DNA of 54,847 nucleotides from Bifidobacterium pongonis (GCF_019331805.1 NZ_JAHBBE010000016.1:1-54847), one strand, 5' to 3'; positions 1 to 9,018 are shown, counted from the stretch's first letter. Program-made: numbers and translations. Notes: a model not told the origin generated them from the sequence alone.

Positions 1-273
1 CGCGGCGGCGTTACGTATGATGTGATCTTTGGGCGGGCTTTGTTTCGTAAAGTTCGTCATATCGGCATTCTCACAAATAGCCGATGCGATGGCCGTCATT
101 CTCATGGATGAAAAAAGGATGAAAAACGCGGCGCGTCTCGGCCTTGGGATGTATGCGGCATGTTCTGCGGGCTTATGGCTTATGGAAGATCGACGCGCAT
201 GTCGCGGCCGGTCGACGCCTACAGTGGCAATGGCGAAATACGGAGGAGAAGAGAGGGAAAGGCATAGGATTCG
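1..273. other. Upstream region without a supported gene
   Basis: I see no convincing gene here. The short open frames lack recognisable domains and a good ribosome binding site. The stretch probably holds the promoter and leader of the EamA permease that starts at 274. Confidence 0.4.
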
Positions 274-1254
274 ATGAGCGGAACGGTGCAGGAAACGCAG
301 GATGCGAAGGAAGTTCCGGCAGGCGGAACCGGTCAGGGTGTCGGCACGCATGAGGGCACGGTCGTGCCGAAGAACGTCGCCCGACTCATGATGCTCGTCA
401 ACGCCGCCGTATGGGGTTCGGGCTATACGATGCTCAAGCATGTGCAAGGCGTCATGACGTCCCAGTGGATGATGTTCTTCCGTATGACGGCCTCCGTCGT
501 GCTTATGGCCATCGTGTTCCTTCCCCATCTGCGCAAGATCAGGATCGGCCGCTACATCGTGCCCGGTCTTATTCTCGCATTGACCTACTGGCTTGGCTTC
601 CTGTTCCAGCTCAAGGGATTGGAAACCACGACGCCGGGGCGCAACAGCTTCTTCACCGACACGTACTGCGTGATGGTGCCGTTCGTCATCTGGGCGCTGA
701 CCCGCAAACGCCCCAGCGTCCAGCACATCATCGCGGCGTTCGTGTGCGCGTTCGGCATCGGACTGGTCTCCTTGGGCGGGTCCAGTGGCGGCGATCTCAT
801 TGGTCTGAGTTCCGGCGACATTCTGACGATCGTCGGCGCGCTGTTCTACGCGGTGAACCTGGTGGTCGTCGGCATGATGGGGCGGAAGTTCGACGCGGTG
901 GCGTTGATGCTGATGGAGTTCACCTGGTGCGCGGTGGCCTTCGGCGTGGGCGCGGTGGCGTTCGATGGTGCGCCGTCGGCGTCGTGGATGCGGATCGATG
1001 TGGTGCTGTGTCTCGCGTATCTGGTGATCGGTTCGACGATCATCGCGCAGATCTTCCAAACCATCGCGGTGCAGAACCTGCCGGCCACGGAAGGATCCGT
1101 GATCCTGAGCACCGAATGCATTTTCGCCATGATCGTCGCCGTGATCTTCACGGGGGAGACGCTCACCGTGGCGTCCGTATGCGGATTCGCCGTGATTTTC
1201 GGCGCGATCCTCCTTTCGGAAGTGCAGCTTCCCGGCAAGCGCAAAGCGGAATAA
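274..1254 (+). CDS. EamA/DMT-family transporter
   Basis: Predicted 326-residue inner-membrane permease of the drug/metabolite transporter superfamily. After a polar N-terminal tail of about 30 residues, hydrophobic segments follow at the spacing of the usual ten-helix EamA fold (two five-helix repeats). The first begins near VNAAVWGSGYTMLK, a typical first-helix sequence, and the second half contains the QNLPATEGSVILSTE segment seen in the second EamA repeat. Length is normal for the family. The substrate (amino acids, metabolites or drugs) cannot be read from the sequence. The gene is followed by a helicase gene on the same strand after about 95 bp. The ATG at 274 is used; a purine-rich GGGAAAGG lies somewhat far upstream. 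Confidence 0.85.
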   Translation: MSGTVQETQDAKEVPAGGTGQGVGTHEGTVVPKNVARLMMLVNAAVWGSGYTMLKHVQGVMTSQWMMFFRMTASVVLMAIVFLPHLRKIRIGRYIVPGLILALTYWLGFLFQLKGLETTTPGRNSFFTDTYCVMVPFVIWALTRKRPSVQHIIAAFVCAFGIGLVSLGGSSGGDLIGLSSGDILTIVGALFYAVNLVVVGMMGRKFDAVALMLMEFTWCAVAFGVGAVAFDGAPSASWMRIDVVLCLAYLVIGSTIIAQIFQTIAVQNLPATEGSVILSTECIFAMIVAVIFTGETLTVASVCGFAVIFGAILLSEVQLPGKRKAE

Positions 1255-1350
1255 GCGTGACTCGCGTGGGGGAGGCGCGAAAAGTGGACGGCATGGGGTA
1301 CGGTGGGGGAGTTTGCGCAAACGGCGCAATACCTGAACCGAAAGGCCACT

Positions 1351-3231
1351 GTGCCCAATACCGATACTTCTTCCGAATATTTCGAATCCGACGAGCGTAC
1401 CGTCGGCAATGATTCCGCTCCCACCTTCGCCGAACTCGGCGTGCCCGGAGCGCTGACGCATGTTCTTGCAAGCGACGGCAAGCGCACCGCGTTCCCCATC
1501 CAAGCCGACACCCTGCCCGATTCCCTGGCCGGTCGTGACATTCTCGGCCGTGGCCGTACAGGCTCCGGCAAGACGCTCGCCTTCTCCATTCCGCTGGTCG
1601 CCCGTCTGGCCGCAGACGAGCATGACATCGCCGCCATCGAGCGCGAGGCACGCCGCGAAGTCGATCGTCGCCGCGGCAAAGGCAAGGCGAAGGGCGCGGA
1701 TGTGCCGCGTCCGCGCGCTCTGGTGCTCGCCCCCACCCGCGAACTCGCCAAGCAGATCGACGACGTGCTGCTGCCGCTCGCCCAGGCTTACGGCATGAGC
1801 ACCACCACCGTGTACGGCGGTGTGAAATACTCCCGTCAGATCGCCGAGCTCAAGGCCGGCGCCCAGATTGTGGTGGGATGCCCGGGGCGTTTGGAGGATC
1901 TGCTGCGCCAGAACGCGCTCACCTTGGACTCCATCGAATGCGTGGTGCTGGATGAGGCCGACGAAATGGCCGACATGGGCTTCCTGCCCGCCGTGGAACG
2001 TCTGCTCGACCAGACCCCGAAGGACGCCCAGCACATGCTGTTCTCCGCGACGCTCGATCATGGCGTCGACAAGGTCGTGAACCGTTTCCTGCATGATCCC
2101 AAGGTGCACAGCGTCGACGACGCGACCAGCCCGGTCGACGAGATGACGCATCACGTGTTCGAGATCACCAAGGGCGACAAGCCGGAGATCGTGCGCACCC
2201 TGGCTTCCGGCACGGGCAAGCGCATCCTGTTCACCCGCACCAAGTTCCAGGCGAAGAAGCTCGCCAAGAGTCTCACCAATCAGGGCATTCCGTGCGCGCA
2301 GCTGCACGGCAACCTCAACCAGAACCAGCGCGACCGCAATCTCGCCGCGTTCGAAAGCGGCGAAGTGAACGTGCTCGCCGCCACCGACGTGGCCGCACGC
2401 GGTATCGACGTGAGTGGCGTGGAGCTCGTGGTGCAGGTCGAACCGCCGGAGGATCCGAAGGCGTTCCTGCATCGTTCCGGCCGTACCGCGCGTGCCGGTC
2501 ATCAGGGCGACGTGGTCACGCTCGTACTGCCCGAGCAGCGCCGCGAAACCAGGTTCATGCTGCGCAAGGCCGGCATCAAGGTCAAGCCCATCGCCGTCAC
2601 CCACAAGTCGCCGGAAGTGCTGGAACTGGTCGGCGATCGTGCGGAGAAGGTCGAAGGCTGGGAGCTTGCCCCGCTGCAGAAGAATGTCAAGCCGTTGCCG
2701 AAGAAAGGCAAGGGCGGCAAGGGCAAGGGGCGCGGTAAGCGTGCCGACGACCCGTTCGAGAATCAGTACGAGGCTCCGAAGCGCAAGGGCGGCAAGAAGC
2801 GTTCCGAAGGGAAGACCGGCCGTTTCGAGGACGCCGGTTCCGCACGTTGGGATGACCGTTTCGACGTCGAATCCGGTAGCGGTAACGGCAACCGCCGCAA
2901 GCATGACAAGCGTGATCGCGGGGACGCGGTCGGGCGCATCATCGACGAACCGCGCAAGGGCGGCAAGCGCGTGCATCGTAAGCCGATCCGCGTGGTCGAG
3001 GATCTGCGCGGCGAGGACGCGAAGCGTCACGATCGCCGTATGAACGCCAAGAAGGCGAAGTATGACGATCGTCCGGTTCGTGGGAAAGCCGACCGTGGGA
3101 ATGAAGCGAAGCGCCGTGACCACGACCGCCATGACGGCAAGAGGAACGGCGGCGGCAACCGTCGCTCCGCCCAAGGGTTCCGCAAGCACAACAAGTCGAA
3201 GCGCGCGCCGTTCCGCAATTCGCCGCGGTGA
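1351..3231 (+). CDS. DEAD-box ATP-dependent RNA helicase
   Basis: RNA helicase of about 626 residues that should unwind or remodel RNA duplexes (ribosome assembly or mRNA turnover). Motifs in order: motif I GRTGSGKT near residue 68, motif Ia PTREL near 128, motif II DEAD near 201, motif III SAT near 231, and motif VI HRSGRTARAG near 374. Beyond residue about 440 comes a long, very basic, Gly/Lys/Arg-rich tail, as in CsdA/DeaD-like or RhlE-like proteins, probably for RNA contact. I chose the GTG at 1351 because GAAAGG lies just ahead of it. An upstream in-frame GTG at 1303 would add 16 residues but has no good binding site. Which DEAD-box subgroup it belongs to is not resolved. Confidence 0.9.
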   Translation: MPNTDTSSEYFESDERTVGNDSAPTFAELGVPGALTHVLASDGKRTAFPIQADTLPDSLAGRDILGRGRTGSGKTLAFSIPLVARLAADEHDIAAIEREARREVDRRRGKGKAKGADVPRPRALVLAPTRELAKQIDDVLLPLAQAYGMSTTTVYGGVKYSRQIAELKAGAQIVVGCPGRLEDLLRQNALTLDSIECVVLDEADEMADMGFLPAVERLLDQTPKDAQHMLFSATLDHGVDKVVNRFLHDPKVHSVDDATSPVDEMTHHVFEITKGDKPEIVRTLASGTGKRILFTRTKFQAKKLAKSLTNQGIPCAQLHGNLNQNQRDRNLAAFESGEVNVLAATDVAARGIDVSGVELVVQVEPPEDPKAFLHRSGRTARAGHQGDVVTLVLPEQRRETRFMLRKAGIKVKPIAVTHKSPEVLELVGDRAEKVEGWELAPLQKNVKPLPKKGKGGKGKGRGKRADDPFENQYEAPKRKGGKKRSEGKTGRFEDAGSARWDDRFDVESGSGNGNRRKHDKRDRGDAVGRIIDEPRKGGKRVHRKPIRVVEDLRGEDAKRHDRRMNAKKAKYDDRPVRGKADRGNEAKRRDHDRHDGKRNGGGNRRSAQGFRKHNKSKRAPFRNSPR

Positions 3232-3346
3232 TTCGACCAAGCCGGACGGTTCGTCCGGCATGGAACGGCTCGTTCGGCTCGCCCGGTTCACCCGGCGTGT
3301 GATGAGCGGAACCGTGTGAGAACCGTGCGAGCGTAAGAATCGCAAT

Positions 3347-3407
3347 GCATGAGGCCCGTCCCGCCGTTTCCTTGGATTTCCAGGAAACGGCGGGACGGGC
3401 CTCATGC
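3347..3407. terminator. Perfect 26-bp stem-loop between convergent genes
   Basis: Left arm 3347-3372 and right arm 3382-3407 are perfectly complementary (26 bp) around a 9-nt loop. It sits between the helicase (plus) and an aldo/keto reductase (minus), so it probably serves as a bidirectional terminator. The stem is unusually long. Confidence 0.75.
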
Positions 3408-3451
3408 GTCGCTACGGCATTCACAGCGCCGTCGGCAGTACTCGCGCCGGG

Positions 3452-4303
3452 CTACATCTCCTCATGCCAATGCGGGTCGAGCGCCTTGCAGCGCCCTTCG
3501 GGATTATCCAGCAGGGCGATGTCGCGCATATCCTGCTCATCCAACTCGAATCCGGCGATGTCCAGATTCGCGCGCTGGCGTTCGGCATGCATCGACTTCG
3601 GAATCGACACGTCGCCGATCTGCAGATGCCAGCGGAGTACCGCCTGAACCTCGGATACGCCATGCTTGCCCGCGATACGGCGGATCGTGGCGTCTCGCAG
3701 CATCTGGTTGGCCCTGCCCAGCGGGCTCCACGCCTCGGTGATGATGCCGTGCTCGTCGTCGTAACGACGCTGCTCGACCTGCTGGAAGTAGGGGTGCAGT
3801 TCCACCTGGTTGACGCTGGGCGTCACGCCGGTGGCGCGGATCAGCATGTCGATATGGCCGGGCAGGAAATTGCTTACGCCCACATGCCTGATCAGTCCGT
3901 CACGCTGCGCGTCGACGAGCGCCTGCCATGCCTCCACGTACAGGCCCTTGGAAGGGTTCGGCCAGTGGATCAGATACAGGTCGATGTAGTCGAGGCCGAG
4001 GCGGCACAGGCTTTCCTCGATGCACACGCGCGCCTTGTCGTACTGGTGGAAGCGCCCCGGCAGCTTCGAGGCGACGATCACATCCTCGCGCGGCACCGAC
4101 GACATGCGGATCGCCTTGCCTACGGTGCCTTCGTTCTCATAGTTCACCGCGCTGTCGAGCAGCCGGTAGCCGTTCTCCAACGCCGAGGCGATGGCCTTCG
4201 CGCCGTCGAATCCGCTCACCTTGTACGTGCCGAATCCCACCGCCGGCAGTTCGAGGCCGTCATGCGATACGCGCGTGGGCAATGCCGATGATGCGTTGCT
4301 CAT
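3452..4303 (-). CDS. Aldo/keto reductase
   Basis: A 283-residue NAD(P)H-dependent oxidoreductase of the aldo/keto reductase superfamily (AKR5-like; 2,5-diketo-gluconate reductase type). The catalytic tetrad is visible: Asp and Tyr in DSAVNYENE near residue 50, Lys in VASKL near 80, and His in LIHWPNPSKG near 115. The NADP-binding SIPKS segment is near the C-terminus. Start: ATG at 4303 with AAAGGA just upstream. It follows the hexulose-phosphate operon on the same strand across a 174-bp gap containing a hairpin, so it may be transcribed separately. A link to sugar-acid metabolism is possible because the AKR5 group reduces keto-sugar acids, but this is inference. Confidence 0.88.
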   Translation of the reverse strand: MSNASSALPTRVSHDGLELPAVGFGTYKVSGFDGAKAIASALENGYRLLDSAVNYENEGTVGKAIRMSSVPREDVIVASKLPGRFHQYDKARVCIEESLCRLGLDYIDLYLIHWPNPSKGLYVEAWQALVDAQRDGLIRHVGVSNFLPGHIDMLIRATGVTPSVNQVELHPYFQQVEQRRYDDEHGIITEAWSPLGRANQMLRDATIRRIAGKHGVSEVQAVLRWHLQIGDVSIPKSMHAERQRANLDIAGFELDEQDMRDIALLDNPEGRCKALDPHWHEEM

Positions 4304-4388
4304 GTTCCCGTCCTTTCCTAGGTGTTCCTATGGTTCCCGTTTCCACGGGTTTCAAGCGTTTTTCGGTTTCGTCCGTCGATGATACGAC

Positions 4389-4425
4389 GGTCCGGCGCCG
4401 ACGCAAGGGTGCGTGACGCCGGACC
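4389..4425 (-). terminator. Hairpin downstream of the hxlAB-like operon
   Basis: Arms 4389-4397 and 4417-4425 (9 bp) enclose a second small stem (4401-4405 with 4410-4414, loop 4406-4409). It lies between the hexuloisomerase-like gene and the aldo/keto reductase. There is no clear T-tract, so termination is likely rather than certain. Confidence 0.5.
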
Positions 4426-4477
4426 GTTCCGATCGTTCCATTCGTTTCGCCGTTTCCGGATTCCGGGTGCGGCGCGC

Positions 4478-5029
4478 TCACTCCACGTTCGCGTGGTTCG
4501 CGTTCGCGTCGGCATCCGACACGTTGTCGCGGCGCGAGATCATCAGGCACAGGGCGTCCAGCGCGATATGCACGGACTGGTCGAACAGCGAGCTCAGCAG
4601 CTGGATCGAGCCGCCGGCCTCACCCTTCACGCGCCCCGGCACCACGATCACCGCGTCGGCGGTGGCGGCCAGAGGGGAGTCGGGCTTGGACGTCACGGCG
4701 ATGACCTTCACGCCGAGCTTCTTGGCGGCTTCGGCATCCTCCACCGTGCGGCGCGTCTTGCCCGAACCGGAGATGGCCAGCAGCACATCGCCCTCATGCA
4801 TGGACGGGCAGATGGTTTCGCCCATCATGTAGCTCGTGTAGCCGATGTGCATCATACGCATGGCGAAACTGCGCGCCTGGAAGCCGGAGCGGCCCTCGCC
4901 GGCCGCGTAGACGCGGGATTCCTTCGTGATCAGCGGCATGGCCTGCTCAAGGTCATGCTCGTCCATCTTGGCGATCACGCCCTGCACCTCTTCGACGATC
5001 TGGTCGAGAATACGTTCGTTGGTGTTCAT
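4478..5029 (-). CDS. hxlB: 6-phospho-3-hexuloisomerase-like SIS-domain protein
   Basis: A 183-residue single-SIS-domain protein, the normal size for 6-phospho-3-hexuloisomerase, which interconverts 3-hexulose-6-phosphate and fructose-6-phosphate. The family fingerprint VYAAGEGRSG is present near residue 35, followed by MRMMHIGY and ISGSGKT. Many family members have Glu in the last motif (SGSGET); here residue 91 is Lys, which may matter for function. The start ATG at 5029 overlaps the stop of the upstream synthase-like gene in an ATGA arrangement, so the two are probably translationally coupled. AAAGGA lies six bases before it. Earlier in-frame starts lie inside the upstream gene and are less likely. 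Confidence 0.85.
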   Translation of the reverse strand: MNTNERILDQIVEEVQGVIAKMDEHDLEQAMPLITKESRVYAAGEGRSGFQARSFAMRMMHIGYTSYMMGETICPSMHEGDVLLAISGSGKTRRTVEDAEAAKKLGVKVIAVTSKPDSPLAATADAVIVVPGRVKGEAGGSIQLLSSLFDQSVHIALDALCLMISRRDNVSDADANANHANVE

Positions 5030-5646
5030 TGCATTTCCTTTCTGCATGCCTCGCATGCCTCTGTGATGTCATCGGCCTTGGTGATCGCCGATCCCATGAT
5101 TACGATATCGATGCCTTCCTTCGACAGGTCGGCGAGCTGGTGGCGTTTGATGCCTCCCGCGATCGCGATGTGGCCGATCTGCGGGAAGCGCTCCCGGAAC
5201 GCGCGCACTTGGGCGACCGGATCGGCCACGGCCCCCGAATCCACGGAGGTGTGCAGGCAGTACACCGCGTCGCGGAAACCGCTGATGCGTTCGATGCGCT
5301 GTTCGTCGCATTCCAGCAGGTCGATCATCATCGTCCCGCCATGCTCTTCGGCGGACGCGGCGCACGCCTCCAGCGTACCCAGCGACGACGATCCCATGAC
5401 GGTCAGATAATCGAACCCGCATTCGAAGCCGAGATCGAACTCGTATTTGCCCTCATCGCAGGTTTTGATGTCGCCGAGCACTTCGGTGCCCGCGGCGGCG
5501 TCGAGGATGGGGGAGAGCGCACGCACGCCGAACTCCTTGGTCAGCGAGGTCCCCACCTCGATGATGTCGGCGCGGCCGTCGAGCGCCCGCACGATCTGCG
5601 TCGCGCGTTCCACGGATACGCGGTCTATGGCGACCTGCAGTTTCAT
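5026..5646 (-). CDS. hxlA: 3-hexulose-6-phosphate synthase-like protein (OMPDC superfamily)
   Basis: A 206-residue TIM-barrel enzyme of the orotidine-phosphate-decarboxylase superfamily, in the branch containing 3-hexulose-6-phosphate synthase and 3-keto-L-gulonate-6-phosphate decarboxylase. Visible residues: Asp59, Lys61 and Asp64 of the DxKxxD metal/substrate motif, the LHTSVDSG strand with His132 and Asp136, and the phosphate-binding IAGGI and IVIMGSAIT loops near the C-terminus. The HT-x-x-D pattern looks more like the synthase than the keto-gulonate decarboxylase. Start: ATG at 5646 preceded by GAAAGGA. It overlaps the isomerase-like gene by four bases. In classic organisms the pair fixes or releases formaldehyde; in this sugar-transport operon a catabolic role is more likely, but its true substrate is unknown. 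Confidence 0.85.
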   Translation of the reverse strand: MKLQVAIDRVSVERATQIVRALDGRADIIEVGTSLTKEFGVRALSPILDAAAGTEVLGDIKTCDEGKYEFDLGFECGFDYLTVMGSSSLGTLEACAASAEEHGGTMMIDLLECDEQRIERISGFRDAVYCLHTSVDSGAVADPVAQVRAFRERFPQIGHIAIAGGIKRHQLADLSKEGIDIVIMGSAITKADDITEACEACRKEMQ

Positions 5647-5713
5647 GATGTTGTCCTTTCGTTGCGAGGTTTGACGAAGATACGGGGAACGGATGTTCCG
5701 GCGCTTCCGGCTG

Positions 5714-6685
5714 TTACAGGGAGAGCTCCTTGCGCGGCGTGGAGGCGATGAACTCGCGCAGCTCGTCGGCGGTGGGCAGTCCTTCGGAATCGGAGACGCT
5801 GGTGACCTGGATGGCTCCCACCGCGTTGGCGCGTTCGAGCAGATGCTCGCCGTCGAGCCCTTCGAGCAGTGCGGTGATGACGCCGGAGGCGAATCCGTCG
5901 CCGGCTCCCACGGTGTCGACCACGTCGACGGTGAAGCTCGGGGCCACGGTCCTCGTGATGGAACCGTCATCGGCCTTCTCGAACAATGCCGACCCGGAGT
6001 CGCCGAGCTTGATGATGACCGTATGCACGCCCATGTCGAGGTAGAAGCGCGCGATGTCGTACGGGTCGCTGGCCCCGGAGAACAGCTGGCCTTCCTCCAG
6101 GCCGGGCATGAACACGTCGCATTCGGCGGCCAGACGGTTGGTGGCGGCGATCATGGCATCCTTGCCCGGCCACAGGGTGGGGCGCGGATTGGGGTCGAAC
6201 AGCACGGTGACGCCGTGTTCGCGAGCGGCCTTCACCAGGGCGGTCACGGTGTCGTACGTGTTGGGGGCGAGCGCCGAGAAGATGCCGGTGACGTGCAGTA
6301 TGCGCACGCCGTCGAAGTCGATGCCGTCCACGATGTCCGGCGTGGTGCGCGAGGCGGCCGAACCGGCGCGGAAATAGATGACCTTCGGTTCGCCGTCGCT
6401 GGAACGGACCTTGAGCTGGTAGCCGGTCGCGGCGTCGGAGGTGCGGCGGATGTCGGACGTGTCGATGCCGATGCCGTTCATGTAGTCGAGGATGAGGTCG
6501 CCCTGCCAGTCCTTGCCGAGCGTGGTCACGTAGCTGACGGAATGCCCTTGGCGGGTGACGCCGATCGCCACGTTGAATTCGGCTCCGGCCATCTGGCGGG
6601 GGAGTGTGCGTGCTTCGAGATAGGTTTCGTTCGAATCGGCGATGAGGTTCACCATGGGTTCGCCGATGGTCATGACTTCGGACAT
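5714..6685 (-). CDS. PfkB-family sugar kinase (2-keto-3-deoxygluconate kinase-like)
   Basis: A 323-residue ribokinase/PfkB-family kinase expected to phosphorylate a sugar or keto-sugar acid with ATP. It opens with VMTIGEPMVNLI and has GAEFNVAIGVTRQG (the usual N-terminal substrate region). The C-terminal signature DTVGAGDGFASGV contains the GAGD anion hole and catalytic Asp263. Length and sequence style fit KDG kinases more than fructokinases. It lies 67 bp ahead of the hexulose-phosphate synthase-like gene and 79 bp behind the isomerase, in the same operon, and so probably supplies the phosphorylated substrate for the last two enzymes. The start ATG at 6685 has a GGAG-type site upstream. Confidence 0.88.
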   Translation of the reverse strand: MSEVMTIGEPMVNLIADSNETYLEARTLPRQMAGAEFNVAIGVTRQGHSVSYVTTLGKDWQGDLILDYMNGIGIDTSDIRRTSDAATGYQLKVRSSDGEPKVIYFRAGSAASRTTPDIVDGIDFDGVRILHVTGIFSALAPNTYDTVTALVKAAREHGVTVLFDPNPRPTLWPGKDAMIAATNRLAAECDVFMPGLEEGQLFSGASDPYDIARFYLDMGVHTVIIKLGDSGSALFEKADDGSITRTVAPSFTVDVVDTVGAGDGFASGVITALLEGLDGEHLLERANAVGAIQVTSVSDSEGLPTADELREFIASTPRKELSL

Positions 6686-6764
6686 TGCTGCTCCTTGCGG
6701 TAACGATTGTGCGGGTGGTGCGTTTGTGTGGGTGGGTGCGTGTTGCAGTGCGCTCAGCGTTCGC

Positions 6765-7508
6765 TCAGCGTTCGGCGACGGTTTGGCGTACGAGGCTGAC
6801 CTGTTCGCCGACGAGCTGTGCGGGGATGGGGAATTCCAGGAGCGCGGGGACGGTGGCGGGGAGCCTGTGCAGCATGGGCTGCCAGTCGATGCCGCCGTTC
6901 TGGAGCATGGTGGTGGCCGGGCCGTTTTCGGTGTTGCCGACGTTCTTCAGGTGGAAGATGGTGATGTGCCCGAGCAGCTGGTCGAAGGCGGTCTGCGGGT
7001 CCTCGTTGAGCCAACGCCAGTTGCCCAGGTCGAAGGTGTAGCCGATGCGTCCGCCCGCTTCGGCGATGTGTGCGAGGGTGGCGGCGGTTCCGGCGAGGGG
7101 GCCGTTCTCCGGCGTCTGGTCGTTTTCGACGCTCAAGGTCACCTTATGCGCGGCGGCGGCTTCGTCGATCGACCTGATGGTTTCCGGGCTGGCCTTGACG
7201 ATGTCGCCCTGGTTGAATTTCACGTTGGCGGCGCCCATGCGTTCCGCCTCGTCGAGGAACGCTTCCAGCTGGGGGTTGGCTTCGCCGTTGACACCGAGCG
7301 GTTCGGGAACCGAGTAGAACAGCGTCAGATGGTTGTCTTCGGCGGCTTTGGCGATCGCGCGGATCTCGGCGTCGCCGGTGATGTATTCGCGGCGGACCTC
7401 CGCGAGGGTGATGCCGTGCGAGGCGATGCGGGCGAGCAGTTCGGATTGCGGCGTGCCGTCGCGCAGCGCGTCCATGTAGACGAGGGTGTTGATGCCGATG
7501 GTGGTCAT
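6765..7508 (-). CDS. Sugar phosphate isomerase/epimerase (TIM-barrel, AP-endonuclease-2 fold)
   Basis: A 247-residue TIM-barrel protein of the xylose-isomerase-like superfamily (YcjR/IolE/hydroxypyruvate-isomerase relatives). Features consistent with the family are the TIGINTLVYMD start, metal-ligand candidates in LSVENDQTP (Glu), GYTFDLGNWRW (Asp) and ITIFHLKNVG (His), and LLEFPIP near the C-terminus. The most likely role is isomerisation or epimerisation of the transported sugar or sugar acid before phosphorylation. I chose the ATG at 7508 (MTTIGIN), preceded by AAAGGA; upstream extension would run into a low-complexity non-family stretch. It lies between the permease and kinase genes of the operon. 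Confidence 0.8.
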   Translation of the reverse strand: MTTIGINTLVYMDALRDGTPQSELLARIASHGITLAEVRREYITGDAEIRAIAKAAEDNHLTLFYSVPEPLGVNGEANPQLEAFLDEAERMGAANVKFNQGDIVKASPETIRSIDEAAAAHKVTLSVENDQTPENGPLAGTAATLAHIAEAGGRIGYTFDLGNWRWLNEDPQTAFDQLLGHITIFHLKNVGNTENGPATTMLQNGGIDWQPMLHRLPATVPALLEFPIPAQLVGEQVSLVRQTVAER

Positions 7509-7625
7509 GATGAAGTCCTTTGCGTGTGTGTATGCGTTATTACGTTTGTATGGGGGTGGTGGTGCGTGCGGCGGGGCGCGGTCGGCGGCCGGTTCGGCTC
7601 GGCCGCGCCCCGCCATGCGGTTCTG

Positions 7626-8951
7626 TTAGAACAGCAGCAGGGAGGCGAGTCCCATGATCGGGAAGGTGCACAGCCAGTAGACGGGCACGCCGTTCTTGAG
7701 GAAGGTCTTCGGTTCGAGCTCGTTGTATTCGACGGCCCACATGTTCCAGGACTGGGTGACGCAGCTGGAGATGCAGGTCATGGACGGCACCACGAGCAGC
7801 GCGAACAGGAACCATGCGTTGAACACGCCCATGCCCATGAGGATGCTGATGACGGCGGAGCCTGCGCCGTAGAGTTCCAGCGGGCCGCGGAACAGGGCGA
7901 GCGGGGCGAGGATGCACACAGCGAGGGCGAGGATCATCTCGTTGTTGGGTACGACGGAGGTCAGCGCCGGGCCGAAGTCGGCCATCACGGTGACGGCGGC
8001 GTGCTGGAAGAAGCGCAGCACGAGCAGCATGATGATGAGGCTGCCGATGTCGCCGATGGCGGTTTTCGCGGTGGAGTTGAGGATGTCGACGAAGCCCTTG
8101 TAGGTCTTCATGTGGCCGGTGCCGAAGAAGGCGATGATGGATGCCAGGAACAGTGCGGGGACGGCGTCCCACTGGAAGATGATGCTCAGGGCCACGGGCA
8201 CGACGGGCAGTACGTAGGTCCAGACCGGCACCTGCGGGATTTCGGCGGTGCGTTCGGACGGGTCGCCCACTTCATAGGGCTTGCCGTTCTTGATGGCCTT
8301 CGAGTTGATGAGGATGAAGATGATCACGCCGATCATCTGCACGATCATGGCGGCGATGCCGAATCTCAGGTAGTGGGAGCCCCAGGCGATGGTCTGCCCG
8401 TCGGGGGACTTGTAATCCTGGTAGAAGGCCGCGAACTGCACGAACAGGACGCTGTTGATCCACATGGCCGCGCCGATGGAGAGGGTGAACACGGGGACCG
8501 CGACGCGCTTGGGGACGCCGAGCCTGCCGAGGATGGGGAAGAGGATCACGCCGATGGCGATGGCGGAGCCGACGCCGTATGCGCTGGTGAAGATGAGGCA
8601 GGTGACCAGGGCCATGCAGATGGTGGCGAGCACGGGGCTCTTCTCGCCGACCTTGGCGGTGCGGTAGGAGATGGAGGCGGCGATGCCGGTGTCGACCAGC
8701 ACGCGGCCGAACCATGCGCCGCAGATGATCTGAATGATGGTCGACCCGTAGGTCAGCGCCGGTTGGGCGAAGGTCTCCTCGATCACGTTGAACGGCTTGC
8801 CTATGCCGAACGGGATGCCGAGGAAGTACACCAGCGTCCAAACGATGGTGAGGATGAAGAATCCGATGGTGAGGTTGCCGCCCTTCATCGCGTAGATGAC
8901 GAAGCAAATGAAAGAGGCGATGAGCAGCAGGCCCATAACCCAGATAATCAT
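7626..8951 (-). CDS. GntP-like / ion-transporter-superfamily permease
   Basis: A 441-residue integral membrane protein with about 12 hydrophobic segments. Segments such as IICGAWFGRVLVDTGIA and GSAIAIGVILFPILGRLG resemble the re-entrant architecture of gluconate:H+ symporters (GntP) and related anion transporters. The probable substrate is therefore a sugar acid or other organic anion; this is family-level inference. Start: ATG at 8951 directly behind a strong AAGGAGGAG site; an upstream ATG at 8990 has no site. It is the first gene of the operon and has the operator array at 9020-9103 in front, so import would be under LacI control. A DASS/DcuC-type transporter is an alternative. Confidence 0.75.
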   Translation of the reverse strand: MIIWVMGLLLIASFICFVIYAMKGGNLTIGFFILTIVWTLVYFLGIPFGIGKPFNVIEETFAQPALTYGSTIIQIICGAWFGRVLVDTGIAASISYRTAKVGEKSPVLATICMALVTCLIFTSAYGVGSAIAIGVILFPILGRLGVPKRVAVPVFTLSIGAAMWINSVLFVQFAAFYQDYKSPDGQTIAWGSHYLRFGIAAMIVQMIGVIIFILINSKAIKNGKPYEVGDPSERTAEIPQVPVWTYVLPVVPVALSIIFQWDAVPALFLASIIAFFGTGHMKTYKGFVDILNSTAKTAIGDIGSLIIMLLVLRFFQHAAVTVMADFGPALTSVVPNNEMILALAVCILAPLALFRGPLELYGAGSAVISILMGMGVFNAWFLFALLVVPSMTCISSCVTQSWNMWAVEYNELEPKTFLKNGVPVYWLCTFPIMGLASLLLF

Positions 8952-9018
8952 TTGTTGCTCCTCCTTGAGCCTGAGTTGGTTGATGTTCATTGTATCGGCA
9001 ACTGATGTTGACCGATTT

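Noticed and set aside
1..273. Small overlapping open frames at the window start
   Set aside because: They lack ribosome binding sites and family likeness, and appear to be leader sequence of the permease gene.
4478..5646. Classical formaldehyde-fixing RuMP function for the HPS/PHI pair
   Set aside because: No methanol or formaldehyde genes are present and the operon holds a permease, isomerase and kinase. I kept the gene names for similarity only.
6642..9005. Very long plus-strand open frame (over 780 codons) opposite the permease operon
   Set aside because: It is antisense to well-supported genes and its composition (His/Asp/Gly runs) has no family likeness; it is a by-product of high GC codon use.
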